A DNA stretch of 64,000 nucleotides from Clostridia bacterium (GTDB taxonomy: Bacteria; Bacillota_A; Clostridia; Christensenellales; Aristaeellaceae). Shown here in pieces: positions 61,431-64,000 of the stretch. The notes under the pieces are model-generated. The model had not been told where the DNA came from. It saw only the letters and a list, made by a program, of their open reading frames with translations, and made no database searches. Within the stretch, counting starts at the first letter, position 1; the number at the start of each line of letters is the position of its first letter. The stretch spans positions 10,356-74,355 of the forward strand of contig JAFWYA010000071.1 of the NCBI GenBank assembly GCA_017517815.1, read 5' to 3'. Both the position numbers and the translations under genes were made by a program.

Positions 61431-61514
61431 TTGCATTTAAACGGCACGTTTATTTCCGTTTCATCTACTGTTTTTGCGTTGATATATAAACCACCGTGAA
61501 AGGAGATGATTTTG

Positions 61515-62186
61515 ATGAAAAAAACGGCTTTGGTTATGTTGATGCTGCTCCTCCTGACTAACAGCGCTTTTGCTGCAACACTTGATGAAACGGCCCGTTC
61601 GGTTGTTCCCGAAGGTGCAGAACTGAACCGTACAGAAAAGAATGACGGAATGAATGTCTATCACTTCCGCACGGCAAACGGCGACCGTTACGAGGTCACC
61701 GTTGATCCTCAGACCACAGTCGTACAAAGTGTAGAGATGGATGCTGCCAATGACCGTGGAGGTTCGTCTGCCGTTCTTACACAGGCCGATGCAGAAACGG
61801 GAGCGCTCAAACTGTACCCGGAGGCTTCCATCCATTTTGTCACACTCGACAAGGACGATGGGCGGTATTCATACAAAGTGCATCTGAGTACAAATGAAAG
61901 CAGCGGCTGGGTAGAATTAAACGCTGAAACCGGAGCATTGATCGAAAGTGAATTTTTCTACGCGCAAACCGCACTCATTTCATCAGAAGCACCCCTGACG
62001 GCAGATGATGCCCGCAAGCTGGTGCTGTCCATTGTGACTGGTGGCAAAATCACAGAATTTGAGACTGAAAAAGAAGACGGACGGACTGTTTACGAAGGCG
62101 AAGTGATCGCTGATGGGATGGAGATTGATTTTACAATCGATGCACAGACCGGTCGAGTCACAGAATGGGAGACCGAACGCCGATAA
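61515..62186 (+). CDS. Secreted PepSY-like protein
   Basis: A 223-residue exported protein. Residues 1-20 form a signal peptide (MKKTALVMLMLLLLTNSAFA) with a type I cleavage site after AFA. The mature part shows three related segments, each of about 60 residues, starting near TLDETARSVVPEGAE, SAVLTQADAETGALKLYPEA and EAPLTADDARKLVLSIVTGG. Alternation of VDP/VSP-type turns and beta strands (VEMDAANDRGGSS, SGWVELNAETG, EIDFTIDAQTGRV) resembles PepSY domains, which bind or inhibit secreted peptidases. No catalytic motif. Upstream in-frame ATG at 61506 lies on the ribosome site; 61515 is preferred. Confidence 0.68.
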   Translation: MKKTALVMLMLLLLTNSAFAATLDETARSVVPEGAELNRTEKNDGMNVYHFRTANGDRYEVTVDPQTTVVQSVEMDAANDRGGSSAVLTQADAETGALKLYPEASIHFVTLDKDDGRYSYKVHLSTNESSGWVELNAETGALIESEFFYAQTALISSEAPLTADDARKLVLSIVTGGKITEFETEKEDGRTVYEGEVIADGMEIDFTIDAQTGRVTEWETERR

Positions 62187-62192
62187 ACAGCG

Positions 62193-62228
62193 ACGGAGGC
62201 GGGCCAGCAGGCCCGCCTCCGTTTTTTA
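62193..62228. terminator. Terminator after the PepSY-like gene
   Basis: Very stable stem ACGGAGGCGGGCC / GGCCCGCCTCCGT with an AGCA loop and T run; convergent with mutY. Confidence 0.92.
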
Positions 62229-63266
62229 TTTCAGTTCCAGCAACTGATTCGCTGCCTTTACCGCAGCGTTCATCGCGCTTGGAAACGGCAGCCGAGCCAT
62301 TTCTTCCTGTGTAACCATCTGCATCCCTTCCGGCGTAGATTGCAGTTCGTAATGCAGCAGCTTCATGTTCCAAACCCTGTGAGTGAATACATGCTTTGCT
62401 TCTCCCAGCTCCTTGACAAAGCGGCAGTCGATCCCCTGTTCCTGCATCAGCTGCAAAACAGCATTGGGCTCATTTTCCTCTTCAATCAGGCAATACACAT
62501 ACAGGCCGTTGAGCATGCGCTCGCTGCGCTGCACCACAGCGATCCTGTCGCCCAGCGTAAGCAGGCACACCGCCATGTCAATTTGTTTGGGCGGACGCTT
62601 TTTTTCATGTACCGGCAGCACGTCTGCATCACCCTCCAGACAGGCGTCGCAAATTTCATTCCAGGGGCACAGATCGCAGCGGGGCGTACCGGGGCAGCAA
62701 TGTGTTGCCCCCAATTCCATCAGCGCCTGATTATAATCCCCAGGCCGGTCAGGAGGAATGCTTTCCTTTACCAGTTGGCGGATCTGTTTCTGTACCGCAG
62801 GTATGCCAACATCCTCGCGAATTCCCCAGAAACGTGAGGCAACGCGGTACACGTTTCCATCCACTGCAGGCTCGCGCAGGCCAAATGCAATGCTGCCGAT
62901 GGCTCCGGCGGTATAGGGGCCGATGCCCGGCAGAGCCAGAATCGCATCATATGTTCCGGGAAAAACGTCGTCATATTCATTTGTGATGACCTGCGCCGCC
63001 TTTTGCAGGTTACGGGCGCGGCTGTAATACCCCAGTCCTTCCCATGCCTTGAGCACCTGTTCCTGTGGGGCATGCGCCAAAGCCTGTACCGTAGGAAACA
63101 AATCAAGAAACCGCGCATAATATCCCTTGACCGTCTCCACGCGTGTCTGCTGAAGCATGATTTCAGATAACCATATATGATAAGGGTCCCGCGTGCGGCG
63201 CCATGGCAGATCACGCTTAAAACCGTCATACCATTCAAGCAGCATAAGGGATGCATCCTTGTGCAT
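62226..63266 (-). CDS. mutY: A/G-specific adenine glycosylase MutY
   Basis: A 346-residue base-excision enzyme removing adenine opposite 8-oxoguanine. The helix-hairpin-helix GPG motif ILALPGIGPYTAGAIG near residue 100, LSEIMLQQTRVETV with the catalytic Glu near 35, and the [4Fe-4S] cysteines CCPGTPRCDLCPWNEIC near 190-210 are clear. The C-terminal NUDIX-like domain (ADVLPVHEKKRPPKQIDMAVCLL on) reads the 8-oxoG. Longer upstream frames are not plausible; AAAGGAGG lies before the ATG at 63266. Length matches MutY (about 340-360). Confidence 0.95.
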   Translation of the reverse strand: MHKDASLMLLEWYDGFKRDLPWRRTRDPYHIWLSEIMLQQTRVETVKGYYARFLDLFPTVQALAHAPQEQVLKAWEGLGYYSRARNLQKAAQVITNEYDDVFPGTYDAILALPGIGPYTAGAIGSIAFGLREPAVDGNVYRVASRFWGIREDVGIPAVQKQIRQLVKESIPPDRPGDYNQALMELGATHCCPGTPRCDLCPWNEICDACLEGDADVLPVHEKKRPPKQIDMAVCLLTLGDRIAVVQRSERMLNGLYVYCLIEEENEPNAVLQLMQEQGIDCRFVKELGEAKHVFTHRVWNMKLLHYELQSTPEGMQMVTQEEMARLPFPSAMNAAVKAANQLLELK

Positions 63267-63406
63267 GTTTTCCCCCTCCTTTGCAGCTTCATTGTACCAT
63301 AAAACCTGTGTTGCGAAACATATGCACAAAAAAAGAAGAAAATATGGCCGTTTTGTAAAATGGTCTGTTTTTCCGGTTTGAAAGTGAAAAAAAGTCCTTC
63401 GGATGC

Positions 63407-63435
63407 TTGACACTTGGGAAGAAATGCCGTATATT
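63407..63435 (+). promoter_or_regulatory. Promoter of the groESL operon
   Basis: TTGACA, 17-nt spacer, TATATT, followed by the CIRCE element. Confidence 0.85.
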
Positions 63436-63446
63436 AGGTTCTGTTG

Positions 63447-63798
<352 letters not shown>

Positions 63799-63838
63799 CT
63801 TTTTCCACTCACAGTATAATCCCACTTCGAGTTTGTAA

Positions 63839-64000
<162 letters not shown>

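Overview
The window comes from a bacterial chromosome with a Firmicutes (Clostridia-like) gene repertoire and mid-range GC, most plausibly a carbohydrate-fermenting anaerobe of a gut-type habitat. The indicators are strong AGGAGG ribosome sites and TTGNNN-17-TATAAT promoters, a T-box leader, a CIRCE site at groES, a Gram-positive CGAAC-N4-GTTCG SOS box, a UvrX/YolD-type polymerase pair, an NfnAB-like flavoenzyme pair and many glycan-degrading enzymes. I cannot name the species. No prophage, insertion sequence, rRNA or CRISPR array is visible.

Layout. 1-4.4 kb: the end of a family-5 substrate-binding protein and its Opp/Dpp-type ABC transporter. 4.5-14.9 kb (minus strand): an MFS transporter, a four-gene sugar operon (DUF6259-type protein, ManA-like isomerase with an extra N-terminal domain, ROK kinase, agarase-like glycosidase) and a GH36 alpha-galactosidase. 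15.0-15.35 kb: two serine tRNAs. 15.4-19.7 kb: a COG2509-type flavoprotein, then RidA with an NfnAB-type pair. 19.8-25.5 kb: a five-gene dlt-like operon (adenylation enzyme, carrier protein, PLP decarboxylase, MBOAT acyltransferase, SGNH protein), the most unusual locus here. 25.5-34.2 kb: a GHL10-like protein, a ferredoxin and divergent Crp/Fnr regulator, an ACT/PaaK pair, a GH4 galacturonidase-like enzyme, a beta-phosphoglucomutase-like HAD, a PIG-L deacetylase and a double-GNAT protein. 34.3-36.3 kb: an SOS-type error-prone polymerase. 36.4-43.1 kb: a six-gene sugar or polyol ABC uptake and oxidation operon. 43.2-48.5 kb: an SGNH esterase, small proteins, a DtxR/MntR-family regulator, an unassigned ~135-nt structured RNA, a nitroreductase, DUF1846 and an AEC transporter. 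48.5-56.8 kb: a Tyr T-box operon (aminotransferase, tyrS, yigZ, GNAT), uridine kinase, and ruvC-ruvA-ruvB-queA. 57-64 kb: Trk/Ktr potassium uptake, an esterase, a TIM-barrel-like unknown, mscL, a secreted small protein, mutY and groES-groEL (cut by the window end).

How it fits together. Glycosidases and dedicated importers feed a ROK kinase, ManA-like and PgmB-like enzymes and two Gfo/Idh/MocA dehydrogenases, which is glycan and uronate foraging. NfnAB-type electron bifurcation and ferredoxin proteins fit anaerobic redox balancing. The dlt-like operon is best read as a pathway that activates an amino acid on a carrier, probably decarboxylates it, and attaches the resulting amine to an extracytoplasmic polymer. 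This last reading is inference from domain order.
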